Shown here one piece after another: positions 43,701 to 54,324 of a stretch of DNA of 64,000 nucleotides. This DNA is from Chiua virens (Eukaryota > Basidiomycota > Agaricomycetes > Boletales > Boletaceae). How positions within the stretch are numbered: the stretch's first letter is position 1; each line of letters begins with the position of its first letter. Location of the stretch: the NCBI GenBank assembly GCA_019787685.1, contig JAHNUO010000014.1:620001-684000 (forward strand). The letters run 5' to 3'. Below the pieces are notes generated by a model, which did no database searches, had not been told where the DNA came from, and worked only from the letters and a program-made list of their open reading frames with translations. The translations under genes and the position numbers were made by a program.

Positions 43701-46682
43701 GAACACCAGCATGGTACCAGGCTGGCATTTGTCGTTTAAGTGATTTGGACAGTTTTCGGGGAGCAAAGTCAGCTTATATTTTTTTGCAGTTTTAAGGAGT
43801 TCCACATCTGGTCTGGGGACTTGTTTTCCATCTCGTCGGTTGCGACCAGAGGGGCGTAGGGTCGTTAGGAAGGTGTTTATTTCAGCTGGCGTCGTGACAC
43901 CATTAGGGTGTGTGCAGTTCATGATGGCGTCAGTGACAAAGGCCCATGTTGGGCGAGTTGCAGAGAAATCTAGGTATGATTTAAGCCATGTAAGTGCTAT
44001 GGCATCGTTTCTTGCTTCAAGGTCTAGGAGGTCAATTCCCCCTTCTGTTATCGGTCTTGTTAATTGTTCAGTGCCCAGACCTGGTGGTGATCTGTTGTTC
44101 CATAGGAAATTCCGAATTATTTGCTGTATTGGCCGGGTGATCGTTGGTGGCATCCCCTGTGCTTTGGTTAGGAATTGAGTCATTCCTCCGACCATCATTT
44201 GTATTATGAGGCGCTTTGCATCGATAGAAGGGTTTGATGTGGACCAGGAGTTTAGGGTGGCTTTCAGCTTGTCTATGATAGGGCTCCATGGTTGTGCCTG
44301 GTCTAGGTTGTTTCCGATCCAGGCACCTAGGATGCGTGTTGGGTGCCCGTCTGCAGCAATTCTGATATCATTGTATAAGGGTTGGTCAGTGGGGTGAAGA
44401 CATCTTGTTGCGATGACACGGTCTCTGTGATCTTTGGTGCCAATTGGGATTATCTCAGTTTTTTCAAGGTTAAACTTTGCCCCAGAGGCTTTGCACCAGG
44501 TAGTCAGTATGTTTTCTAGGGTGGCATACTTATCAGATTCTGACAAGTATACAGTTGTATCGTCTGCATATAGATTAACTATGATCTTGGCCTGGCAGCC
44601 AGGGACATCAAATCCTGTTAGGTTTGGTGAGTTTCGGATAGACGCTGCTAACGGCTCAATTGCAAGGTTGAAGAGGAGACAAGAAAGAGGGTCCCCTTGT
44701 CGGACCCCTCGTGTTACTTTATAGGTTCGGCTTAACACGCCATTGATCATGACGGCTGTGTATGCATCTCGATATAGGGATTCGACTGTTGAGATAAACA
44801 GGTCAGGGAGGCGGTAAGTTTTTAGTGTATCTAACAGGTAAGCATGGTCTATTTTATCGTAAGCCTTTTCTTGGTCGAGGGCTACTATTGATCCGTTCTC
44901 TTCCATGTAGTCTGCATATGTGTACATGGACTCCACTAGCCTGACTGGGTTGAAGATTGATCTTGTGGGGAGAAAACCGGATTGATCTGGGTGGAATAGG
45001 GAGCAGGCATGGGTGGCCAGTTGGGAGGAGAGTGCTTTCGTCATGATTTTGTAGTCTGTGTTTAGTAATGTGATTGGTCGATAGTTCTCGATTTTGGTTC
45101 TGTCCTTCTTTTTATATAGTGGACACATCCATCGTGAGGAGAAATCAGAGGATTGGTCAATTCCATGCATTTGTATACTGTTGTACAGCTTTGTGAGAAG
45201 TAGTGCTACGTTAACGGATGGTTTTTTATTAGCTGCTCGATGTGTGTGACGGTCGTGAAGGGCCCTCCAGAGCTCGTATGGAAGTCCATCCAACCCAGTT
45301 GCCGTTCCTTTTTTTGAGGCTTTCAGAGCACCTATGATTTGGTCGGTTGACAGTAGGTAATGGAGCTCAGAGTCCGGACTCGCAAATTTCTGTGTTTCTG
45401 GCATTTGGGCCAAAACCTCTGCTTGGGCTGCTTGTCGTTCCGGGTGGTTTCCAGGCAACAGGTGCAGCCCTTGTAGGTGTTCATGATAAGTGGCTGCAAC
45501 CTCTGTCATCTCGGATGACTTGTGGGTCAGTCTGTTAGTTTCGGGATGGCGTAGCGAGTATATTATATCCCGTGGGCGACGTGGGGTATGTGTTTTGATC
45601 CAATATTTGTTGATTTTCTCGCCCTTGCCTTGCCATCTAGCTTGTGCCTTGAGGCGTTCCGTTTTACTTTTTTTGAGCTCAAGGTGTTGTAGTTCGTGTC
45701 GGAGTAGGGCAAGGTTTGTGCGTTGGTCCATGTTGGTATCCAGGTCTGGGTGTTGTTCAAGGTGCGTAATGTCGTGTTTTAGAGATTTAATCTTACGAGA
45801 CATTTTAGCTAGTTGCGCTTTCCCTGCTTTCTTTGCCAGGTCAGAGATCTGGCACTTGAAGGCAGTCCATTTCTTTTGTAAAGTTGTTGGGTCGTCTTGA
45901 GGTTCATTCAGGCTGCGTTCTAGGTCAATGCCTAGTTTCTCAATGTTGTCAAGCAGTGTTTCGTCTGTAGTGAGGAAAAGGGGGAGTGTCCATCTACCTT
46001 TCCCGATGTATGGGGTTCGTGGGGGGACGATTCGTGCGAGTACCATACGGTGGTCCGAGGGTATTTGGGTGTCTGTTGTGTCCCAGTCGTATATGGACTG
46101 TGATAGGGCTCTGTTCCCGTATATTCTGTCTAGTCTAGATAGGGAGTGGTTGTGGCTTACGAAGGTGAATAGTCTAGTAGCTGGGTTTTCGTGACGCCAG
46201 GTATCCTGCAGGTTGTACGCTTCACGAAAGGATTGGAGGGAGTCTACTGCTGAGGCATTGTCGGCCCGTGCTGGGGCTCGGTCTGTAGTGTCCTCAGTGA
46301 TGTTAAAGTCCCCTAGTAGTAGATCTATGTATGTGATATGTAGATCAACGAGTTTGGATTGTATCGTGGACCAGAACGTTGGGTGTTGGTGTTGTGCATT
46401 TGGTGCGTAGATATTAAGTACCGTTAGTTTTTGTTCATCATGCCACTGTACGTGTAAGACACTAGCTCTACCAGGAATAAGTTCAGTGGTAGTTATGTTG
46501 TCAGTTTTTAGTTTTTCTTTGTTGAGTACGAAAGCTATTCCTGCGGATGCCCCTGGATTCCGTGGGTCTGCAGAGTTTAAGACAAGGAGACGGCGTCCAA
46601 AAAATTGATGTATACTTTGAATATGTTCTGGTTCCAGGTGCGTTTCTTGGAGGCATAGTAGCCCGATTTGCTTTTCTCTCAT
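43635..46682 (-). CDS. LINE ORF2: APE endonuclease and reverse transcriptase
   Basis: A 1015-codon frame. Numbering from the first Met: QETHLEP near residue 12, GDFNITE at 124-130, SDH at 209-211 complete the APE core (nuclease that nicks the target). RT: ASKKGTATGLDGLPYELW near 455, IVALDQEKAYDKIDH, GVRQGDPLSCLLFNLAIEP, catalytic YADD at 705-708 (44570-44559). The frame is open upstream to about 46935 and includes NILIASLNVKGR, the true start of the endonuclease fold, but no ATG lies there, so the first Met falls inside the domain. Translation may depend on another start or on ORF1 read-through. The end at 43635 is a frameshift relative to RNase H. Confidence 0.88.
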   Translation of the reverse strand: MREKQIGLLCLQETHLEPEHIQSIHQFFGRRLLVLNSADPRNPGASAGIAFVLNKEKLKTDNITTTELIPGRASVLHVQWHDEQKLTVLNIYAPNAQHQHPTFWSTIQSKLVDLHITYIDLLLGDFNITEDTTDRAPARADNASAVDSLQSFREAYNLQDTWRHENPATRLFTFVSHNHSLSRLDRIYGNRALSQSIYDWDTTDTQIPSDHRMVLARIVPPRTPYIGKGRWTLPLFLTTDETLLDNIEKLGIDLERSLNEPQDDPTTLQKKWTAFKCQISDLAKKAGKAQLAKMSRKIKSLKHDITHLEQHPDLDTNMDQRTNLALLRHELQHLELKKSKTERLKAQARWQGKGEKINKYWIKTHTPRRPRDIIYSLRHPETNRLTHKSSEMTEVAATYHEHLQGLHLLPGNHPERQAAQAEVLAQMPETQKFASPDSELHYLLSTDQIIGALKASKKGTATGLDGLPYELWRALHDRHTHRAANKKPSVNVALLLTKLYNSIQMHGIDQSSDFSSRWMCPLYKKKDRTKIENYRPITLLNTDYKIMTKALSSQLATHACSLFHPDQSGFLPTRSIFNPVRLVESMYTYADYMEENGSIVALDQEKAYDKIDHAYLLDTLKTYRLPDLFISTVESLYRDAYTAVMINGVLSRTYKVTRGVRQGDPLSCLLFNLAIEPLAASIRNSPNLTGFDVPGCQAKIIVNLYADDTTVYLSESDKYATLENILTTWCKASGAKFNLEKTEIIPIGTKDHRDRVIATRCLHPTDQPLYNDIRIAADGHPTRILGAWIGNNLDQAQPWSPIIDKLKATLNSWSTSNPSIDAKRLIIQMMVGGMTQFLTKAQGMPPTITRPIQQIIRNFLWNNRSPPGLGTEQLTRPITEGGIDLLDLEARNDAIALTWLKSYLDFSATRPTWAFVTDAIMNCTHPNGVTTPAEINTFLTTLRPSGRNRRDGKQVPRPDVELLKTAKKYKLTLLPENCPNHLNDKCQPGTMLVFPRHNTINVTLHAYGTPTKQST

Positions 46683-46935
46683 AGTGCGGTGTATGTCCGT
46701 CCACTTTGAGATTGGATGTGATTGTGAGTTGGAGGTCGATGCTCGCCCTTTGACATTCAGAGAGGCAATTAGTATATTTTCTCTTGTGCGAGGTTTTGTG
46801 CGCCGGTTGGGTTGTGGTAGGCTATTCCCTTGTGGGGTATTTGTGTGTTCAGCTGAAGGGCTGTTGTTGTATGTACGAGACCTAGATCTACCCGCCGTCG
46901 CCCCTTGGTCATCATCAGGAGGGTTCCCGGTGGCG

Positions 46936-47545
46936 CTGTGAGCCCCCCCTTCTGACCTCGGGGAGGTTCAAACCATTACCATGCACAGAACCGTTGATAA
47001 TATGAGGGGGAGTTGTAATAGACGTGGTGATCGGCTCTACTCATTCCCACCGCCCGATCGCTAAGTGGCGGAGGAGGACATGTCCCGGTTGTCTCGCGGG
47101 GGATTTATGTTAGCGTCTCTAATTGGGGCGTCACAGACCGTTTCCCACTAGATGTGTCTAACTTCGCCTCAGGGGCACGGAAGTCCATAGCATAAATAGG
47201 CCACCGTTTGTGGTTGAGCTCTGAACGCTTTCCTGTCCCGCGTACGGTCAGTAAATGTGGGCGAACAGTATCATGTTTATGCGCGGTGTAGCTTAGACGA
47301 CACATGTGTGGAATGTCTGTGCATCAGTTCAAGGGTTTCTCTGCGGAGCCTTGCTTCAGTCACATCAAGTTTCTAGTTTTGTGTACAACAAGACAGGAGT
47401 GTAGTCGTCATAGCGAGAGAATTGTTTTATTTTATATTTTATGTGTGAGGTGGGGTTATGTGGGAGCCTATCTCTATGGGTTAATTGGGGTTTTATGTAC
47501 GGAAGGCTATGAGAGATTTAGTTTTGTTGTCGTCGGGCGTGACGT
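46936..47545 (-). other. LINE inter-ORF region
   Basis: Between ORF1 and the open frame of ORF2. Short frames only (47105-47305 on the minus strand). No zinc knuckle recognised. Confidence 0.4.
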
Positions 47546-48476
47546 TTATTGTTCTCTTGCTTCGGTGGGGCTTGGTTTGTTTTTGGGCCGAGCCACCCGT
47601 CGAGTCGTGTGAAGGGGTATAGACCTCGGCAGATTTGGCATTGTCTGAGAGTTGCCGTTGAGAGGGTCCGGGTACTTGATGTTTTCAAGGACCGCACGAA
47701 GGTCATCCCAGGCCTTCGGGTCGCGGGTTGCGAGGGTTGCGAAAACATTGAAGATTGGGGAGGGGACATCTTTTGGCTTTTTGTAATCGAGGAACTCGAC
47801 ATGGAGGGATTCCGTTAGGCGTTTGAAGGAGTTCGCGAGGAAGGTGGTGATGTCGTCAGCAGTAAGATTGGCTGGGAAGTTCTCGTCACGGGCGAGTATA
47901 GCTACGAATTCGTCATAGACCGTGTCTGTCTCCCAGGTGTGGAGGATGATTTGTCGGATGCGGTTTTTATCTGGGGTGATGAAACCTTCGAGCGGGAAGA
48001 GAAAGGTCGGGAATGCGGGATTGAAAGGGAAGAGCTCGAAAGTGATGTTTTGGGTTGCCCATACTCTGGTGTAGAGGAGGGCGTCGTAGGTTGTCTGGTG
48101 CATATCGTGTACAAGGAAAGCTGTTGGGGTTGCTGCGGCATTTTGTGCTCGAGAGGGAGGCGCTATCTTAGTTTCGGACGTGGAGGTCTGTTGTACGACG
48201 TTGTCAATGCCGCTGACGACCTGGCGCATGGCCGCAATTTTAACCTGTATGGCATCCTGGTTGGCTTTGCGGGAAACCGTTAAGTGGTCTGGCAGTATGA
48301 GGCGGGAAAGAGGTGTGGCGGGGGGGATGGATCTGGATGGTTGTGTTCCTTCGGTGCTCGGTGGCCATAGCCAGGTGGGCCTGCAGGAAGGGCGTAATTT
48401 GGGCTGTGGGTGGGGTGGGGTTCGCCCCCACGGGGGCCTGTGACTGCGGCGTAGTGACCGGCGAGTGACGCACCAA
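47546..48476 (-). pseudogene. LINE ORF1 (gag-like), frameshifted
   Basis: The main frame from 48229 to 47546 (227 codons) is acidic and helical: VWATQNITFELFPFNP, IRQIILHTWETDTVYDEFVA, FLANSFKRLTESLHVEFLDY, and a Pro/Arg end. It is open upstream with RLILPDHLTVSRKANQDAIQ, but the likely N-terminus (AQITPFLQAHLAMATEHRR) is in another frame starting near 48476, so one indel near 48310 separates them. ORF1 of such LINEs binds the element RNA. Assignment rests on position and on general similarity to ORF1 proteins of basidiomycete LINEs. Confidence 0.65.
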
Positions 48477-48540
48477 TTTGGGAGGTCATAAATCGTGTGA
48501 TTATTGGTTCTGTTCCAACTTGCATTTAACGGCCCTGCGG

Positions 48541-49516
48541 GCAGACCTGGACCCGAGGCAGAATGGATGCAAAATCGTAGTAGTAATACAAGAATTGATG
48601 GTACAATACATATTTCTTTTTCAGAACAATCAGAACTAACTTAAAACTACGCAGAGTTTAATGTCATAGATACTATCGTAACGATCTGTGAGAACAGGGC
48701 GTTGTGATAAGGATCTCCGAAGTATTCGAGTCAGTTGTCAATACATTTTGGGAATGTTTATTGACGTACCGGTTGACCAGTTGAACTGCTACTGCTACGT
48801 CGTCGGGTACAATCCTTTTCTTCGTCCCTGTCGTTTTGGCTGTGATGATCACAACCATATATATCTTTCGACAAACAGCATCCATGCGATCTACTCCTTC
48901 ATGGAAGAGTTTGATCTTGACTTGGAACATCTTCCTCTAGTATCGCTGGATTCTGAAGTTGTACAACACGATCCACAAGAGACTTTCGAGGAGATCTCAA
49001 TAAACGAAATAAATAAGACTGCTCTGGACATGTACAATTCTGATGAAACAACAATTTATCCATCATAGAACTGTGTCGTTCACCTGCGTCAACGACCAAG
49101 GCGTGATGGTAACACAACATATGAAGATCGGCACAGGTAAGAAACCGAAAGTTGCTAACGAACTCGCTTATATTATGCAATCTAACTAGCAAAAAAACCC
49201 CTCGAGGATACCACCATTCGTCACCGACGGGCATCAAAGCAGTTCCCAAGAACTTAAACTCATGGCATAACACAGAATACGTTACAGCATCGCCCACGTC
49301 GGACGTGAGACCATGACCATCATCCTCGCAGACTCCAAGCCACCCGGACTCCCGGACTTTCCAATTCAGAGACGCCCGAATTCAGGTATGTTCGTGTGTG
49401 CCAGCCCTCCAGCGGTGGCTGTCCGTGAGAACCTTTTTCGAAGGCCGCGTGTGGTACCTTTTGTTGTCTCACCTCATTGTGTGCCAGTACTAGTGACTAT
49501 AAGCGTCATCGAAGGA
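48541..49516. other. Intergenic, one unrecognised open frame
   Basis: A 126-codon frame at 48688-49068 (+) ends acidic (SLDSEVVQHDPQETFEEIS), and an overlapping minus frame lies at 48899-49297. Neither matches a family I know. No sign of the missing second half of the Helitron. Confidence 0.4.
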
Positions 49517-50182
49517 TGCCTAGCCCGAAAGGGCAGGGTCATCGTGACGTGCATCGACTGTAACATGCACTCTTGCTCGTGAGAGCAGAGGCATCACGAT
49601 GCATTAGCACTAGCACTGCATATTTTTTTCTTCTTTCATCACCGCATCGCTCCTTGACCCGGGACGACCTCGCTTCAACACACCAGTCGACTCGTTTAGT
49701 CTCTTGTCATTCGAATTGTGCCACTGCCAGTGATCAATGTTTTCTTGTCGCGCGTTCGTCGCGCATTATCCTATGTACCCTAGGCTATAAGGTTACTCAA
49801 CCCCAACATTGCGAGAGACTCCCCTCAGGCTTCGAAGTCTAAGAGTCCCGCTAAGTCTTCTTCCTCTTGCATCTCGAGTCTGATTGCACTTTGATGACCC
49901 TTTTGGGGCAGTAAGACGACTTGGACTCACTCACTTGCGTTTAGGCATTCATTTTCGCGCGCTTCGAGTTGTGGTATCTCTGTATCTCTGTATCGTCCCC
50001 CTTGAAGAGCACTGGAGTGCGTTGTCCCACTTGACCCTCTTGGTCCAGCCCCGGATCATTGCGTGGTCGCTTTTCTCCAAGTTCTGAAAGCGTGATCATT
50101 GTTCACGCGGGATACATCATGTTAAAACGTCGGGGTCTCGTACACACATCCCCATGGGGAATGCAAGCGCAACGGAACCACA
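49517..50182 (+). repeat. Solo-LTR-like repeat, copy 2
   Basis: About 666 bp from TGCCTAGCCC to GGAACCACA, sharing both ends with 22511-22857. Flanks AAGGA and AAGTA match at four of five bases. The interior contains AGGCTATAAGG as a possible core promoter near 49780-49795. No coding sequence. LTR status is inferred from the TG...CA ends and the flank match. Confidence 0.6.
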
Positions 50183-50584
50183 AAGTACCGAAGAAAGAGC
50201 TCGAGAAAGCTCTGGACTAACTCAAGTCAATCGGTGTCTTCCAGCCTTCGAACCGTATAAGCATTACCGAGCTCCTCAACCCAAACACAGAGACGCGCAA
50301 CATCTTCGAGGTAACCGATAAAGACATTTTCCAGGCGGTTATGGATGCGCGTACAGAGCAGGAAAAGGATGACTTGGATGCTGATGCTGATGCTGAAACA
50401 CCGGCTGTGCAGAATAAGCCTCGTTGCACCCGAAAGGAAGTGCTTGACTCAGGCCGTGTCTGTGTTGTGGCAGGCTACCGAATACTTGGATGATGATCAA
50501 TATTTTTCACGGAACTTCGACTACATGTTGCGCACTCTTGGGCAGAAGACACGAACTAGTGGGATGCGAAACATGACGTTGTAG
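50183..50584 (+). pseudogene. Pogo/Tigger-type transposase C-terminal relic
   Basis: The frame at 50221 onward reads RISITELLNPNTETRNIFEV, DKDIFQAVMDART, an Asp/Ala-rich stretch, and NKPRCTRKEVL. A shift near 50445 leads to TQAVSVLWQATEYLDD and YMLRTLGQKTR. This matches the acidic tail that follows the DDE domain in fungal pogo-like (CENP-B/DDE_1) transposases. The catalytic part is absent; the left edge is the LTR-like repeat. A dead fragment. Confidence 0.6.
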
Positions 50585-51316
50585 CACGCTTCAAGGTCAC
50601 AAGTTATTTTGTTCGTACTTAGCCTCGTAACACATTAGATTTGATGTTCACCAATACTATTCACGAGTGTTTACCAATTTACTTCAGATGGCTGACCTCC
50701 TGCAGAACGAATACTTCCTCATAGTGTATACCTTCGAGCATGTCCCGAGAGCTATCGCTTATGTGGGAGTCGACTGTAGGATGGTTGCTGCAGTAAATTC
50801 TGACTGTTCCCCCTGCCCATTTTTGTCAGGGACCTTACTAGCGATAACTCGAAAAGAGCCACAATGCGAGCGAGTGAATGATAATACCAAACCTAGGGAA
50901 CGTACAGGTGCGAGATCGACTACTTATACGTGTGCGGGATAACTAGTGGGTGTCTACACTATGACCATAACGAACGAGACATCTTGATATTGTGAGATAT
51001 CCGAGACATCCAATAGACAAGGGCAATTAGGAGGAGTTGTCGTGACGATCGTCGCGACAATCAAGCTAAGACCGAAGACAGCCGGGGAGGTCGGATTAGG
51101 GACAGAATGATTGCTGGTGGCTGGGAGTCTTAACAATTTTGGTGTGATGTGGACGCGAAATTTTTCCACGGCCCTACACATTTACCTCGCCGTCCTAGAC
51201 CCCGTTTGAAGGATTTCGTGCCGTGAACGTAGAGGTATTTCCCCGTTACAGGGTATTTTGTTGTCGCCAGATCATATTCATTCAAAACCTATAAATTCAT
51301 TGTCTCGGAACTCGTA
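50585..51316. other. No recognisable gene
   Basis: Frames below 95 codons, no matches. It forms the left flank of the TIR transposon. Confidence 0.45.
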
Positions 51317-51634
51317 CATCAGACCCAGTGAAAAATGGCTCGATGGAGGTCGTGGGACAGCAACGGAGACGCACCAAATGGAAGAGAGTTCGTGTGGATG
51401 GAAAACGGCAGAAATAGTAGATGATTCACCTACCCATATGACCCACAATCACCTCGTGTAACTCACATCATCTCCATTGATATCCATAGAATGTAATAGG
51501 AGGTAAATCTCACCCGAATGCAGTCGTATCAACTCGTATATAGTCTTTCAATTTCCATGGATTGCTTTCCTTGGTCTCCATGTACTGACAATGAGTCAAT
51601 TATACCCCAGTACAGTATTTGTATGTAGGCTCCT

Positions 51635-51790
51635 CTACTCGAATCCCATCTACCCCCATCTACACAGTTCCCGCCCCACCTTGTCTACTTGTATCCCCCT
51701 TGCATCTACTCCCCTCCACCCTGTTCTATTCCCTGTTTCACCTACTCATATCCCCGGGCCATCCCATCTACTCGCCCTCTATCCTCCCTT
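51635..51790 (+). repeat. Subterminal CTACT-type repeats
   Basis: At least six copies of a short CATCTACYC-like motif (CTCTACTCG, CATCTACCC, CATCTACAC, TGTCTACTTG, CATCTACTCC, CACCTACTC) in a C/T-rich stretch near the left end of the transposon. Clustered subterminal repeats are where CACTA-type transposases bind, so that is the likely role. Confidence 0.5.
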
Positions 51791-52165
51791 TCTGTCTATC
51801 CATTGTTCTGTGTAATTTAGTATAGAGTGCCTTGCGAGAGCGCCATAACAACTTGAATTGTATTTGCAGTCCATCCGTTTGTTGCGATCTAGAATACACG
51901 CTGTTAGTGGTAAAAAAAGAGTAGATGTTGCTGCTGGCACACTTACCAGAGTGTTGCATTCGTCCTCGTATTGCTAAAAATCCAATCAGTACACAGCGCC
52001 AACTTTTTAGACGAAGCGTACCTTGCGAGCATCAGGGAGCGCTTTCCAGTATACTGTAAACTCCGGGCCTGTTCCACCTGGGTTGACCTTTGCAAGCCAA
52101 CGATAAGCGCACAACGTACTGACTCGGAAGCAGTGTGAGTAAATACACAAAGGCGATGAAAGATT

Positions 52166-54150
52166 TCAATACCGTGTGGTCTTCCTCTTGTGCGGTTGCC
52201 GGCCTCCATTGGACACTGAGATGATAGTCGTGGGGCCCGCCTGGGCTGTGGCCGATACTGGTGCTGCTGGAATTGTCGGTATTGACATGAAGGTCTTCCC
52301 AGGCTGTAATCCGAGCAAGATGCTTGGCCCCACGATACCAGTCTCGAGGCGACGCTCTTCATATTGTCGCTTGTGTAATGATGACATCAAGTACTTGACA
52401 TTCGTGACGTACTCATAAGATGTGCCTGCTCCAATGTCGTAGGGGCTGATATCATCGTGTAAGCAGCCAGGGACATTGTAGTTGTCGGGCAAGAGAAGAA
52501 CGGGATAGTATTGGGAACCCCGTGGTTTGCGCCGACCTTTGAGCGAGCAATACATGCGACAACCGCTCTTGCCAGAATGGCCAATGAGATTGCTGGTACA
52601 TAGCAAACCAGGGCCGTCGCCACAAGACAAGAAAAGAAACGGACGAGAGACGAAAATGTCTTTCCTTTCACCGTCCCATATTGTAAGACCTTCCCGCTGT
52701 AGTGCGGATAGGTGGTGAAAGCCTGGATAAAGGAACGACTCGATGTACCCAGGCTTCTTCGGTCCAGGGATAATCGCGCCAGGCAGGACGTTCTTCTTTT
52801 TGTAGCGTTCATCGAGACTGTGTTCGAGAACGATCCATATGTAGATCCAGCAATCCGACTCCTTCTTTTCATATAGCTGTGCTCCGTCGATCGAGAAGAT
52901 AAGGAGAATGTCGTCTTTGCTGATTCGGTTGGTGCGATAAGCCTCAAGATAAGCTTCCCCGGTGAGAACGTCGTTGTACACCTCTGGAATACCATTGTTT
53001 CGCCTGAGTTCCTCGAGTATTTCTTGTGTCCGATCAGTGCGATAACGCAACTTCGCCGCGGTGTCAGGATTGCGATACAGGGGCTGTAACTGCGGTCCAA
53101 TCGGGATAGTATTGAAGACAGCGCGAGGGGCTCTGATGCGTCCAGACGAGCGAGCCAACTGTACAGGATCGTACCGTTGTTCTCCACACACAGGGCACTG
53201 TTCTAGTTCTTGATAGGGTCCTGTGAATGCGACGCAGTTACCGATACACATGTCGTTCAGAATGGATCGGACTCCAGTAATATCCGCAAGTCTATTTTTG
53301 ATCTGATAGAGCGACGGGACAGTCGATTCTGGATAACACTTTTGAACCACACGACGGATCTTTTCGTAGGTACCTTTGGAGGAGTGCTCGAGTGCGAGAA
53401 ACATATCGAGGGCAAGTTCGATGGCAGGATCAGTGATTTCACTGGCAGGTAAGGATTGCGGCGGATTACGAAGGCGGCGAAGAGCGTCCCCAGATAGCCC
53501 TCCAAGATCTAATGTCACATTTCGTAGCAGTCGAATGAACGCCATATCCCGTCTAAGGAATTCGAGATTTGTATTGTCCTCGAGCTGAGCAAGGTCAAGG
53601 TTGTGGAGAGCGGTGTGAGGGGGGCGCAAGGGTCTCGGATTCGTCACCGGATACTACCACGATTAGACCGATCGAGTCCTTCTTCCTCAGAGTCTGAGTG
53701 GTCGTTTGCAGGTCCGGGATCGTGACCACCACTGTCATTGAGATCGGGGTTATCGCCGTGACTATCATCGGGAGAGCCTGACTGATCCCTACAGGTAAGA
53801 ATATACACTAACACCGAAAAAATATTACGCACATCATCTTGTATCCGTCGTCGTTGTGTGGGGTGACGAGCCTCTTCCTCTGCGAGGGGTTGACGCAGAC
53901 CAGATGTAGCCAAAGATCCAGAAAACTGCGCTCGAAACTGGTCGGACAAATGGGCCTGTTGTATCGCTTGTCTTTCGCCTTCTGTCATCGCATGTTGTAA
54001 GTGTCGATACCATGTCCGTTCTGATTTGAGACGTTTCCGACGTCCTTTGCAATACTTGAGACAGACACACCATCATTCCCTCTGCAAGTCCATGGAGAGA
54101 TAGCTGATCGGGACAGCCGGTTTGTGTGATAAAGAACATATATTATCGTC
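52166..54150 (-). CDS. TNP2-like transposase, C-terminally truncated
   Basis: The main frame 53647-52166 carries FIRLLRNVTLDLGGLSGDAL, TGVRSILNDMCIGNCVAFTG, CPVCGEQRYDP, FNTIPIGPQLQPLYRNPDTA, ILLIFSIDGAQLYEKKESDC, WIYIWIVLEHSLD, PGFHHLSALQREGL and GHSGKSGCRMYC. This is the conserved core of basidiomycete TNP2-type transposases. Upstream, an acidic segment and RRKRLKSERTWYRHLQHAM (to about 54150) form the N-terminus, with likely introns near 53789-53830 and 53585-53657. I found no single splice set that keeps all exons in frame. After RRLETGIVGPSILLGL (about 52312) the family text stops and a low-complexity Pro/Ala/Thr tail ending in a basic KRK patch follows. The protein probably lacks part of the catalytic domain. 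Confidence 0.82.
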
Positions 54151-54324
54151 ATAGAGTATACACAAGGAGTGGGGAGCATATACTGTATGGAGAACGATTG
54201 GGATCTAGTTTGACTGAAGAAGTATTATCTAAGTACGGTCTGGGTTGACGTCGGTACAACTAATATTACTCGTCTACATTTCCATGGCTGTCCCACGACC
54301 TCCATCGAGCCATTTTTCACTGGG

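Larger units (their letters stand above)
42443..48540 (-). mobile_element. Tad-like LINE, 3'-truncated
   Basis: ORF1 (gag-like) and ORF2 (APE endonuclease, RT, RNase H) run on the minus strand from about 48540 to 42443. The copy lacks its 3' end: the last Cys/His block of ORF2 stops in mid-motif at a Helitron sequence, and no poly-A or simple tail is present. LINEs are normally truncated at the 5' end, so a later deletion or recombination is likely. Confidence 0.88.
51324..54324 (-). mobile_element. 3,001-bp DNA transposon with perfect 38-bp TIRs
   Basis: TIRs at 51324-51361 and 54287-54324 are perfect inverted repeats of 38 bp beginning CCCAGTGAAAAATGGC. CATCAGA (7 bp) stands immediately outside both ends (51317-51323 and 54325-54331), a clean target duplication. 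The inside encodes a TNP2-like transposase on the minus strand. The CAGTG/CACTG terminus and the protein point to the CACTA/EnSpm-like or Plavaka group, but a 7-bp duplication is longer than the 2-3 bp I know for CACTA. Perfect TIRs suggest recent movement. Confidence 0.9.
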
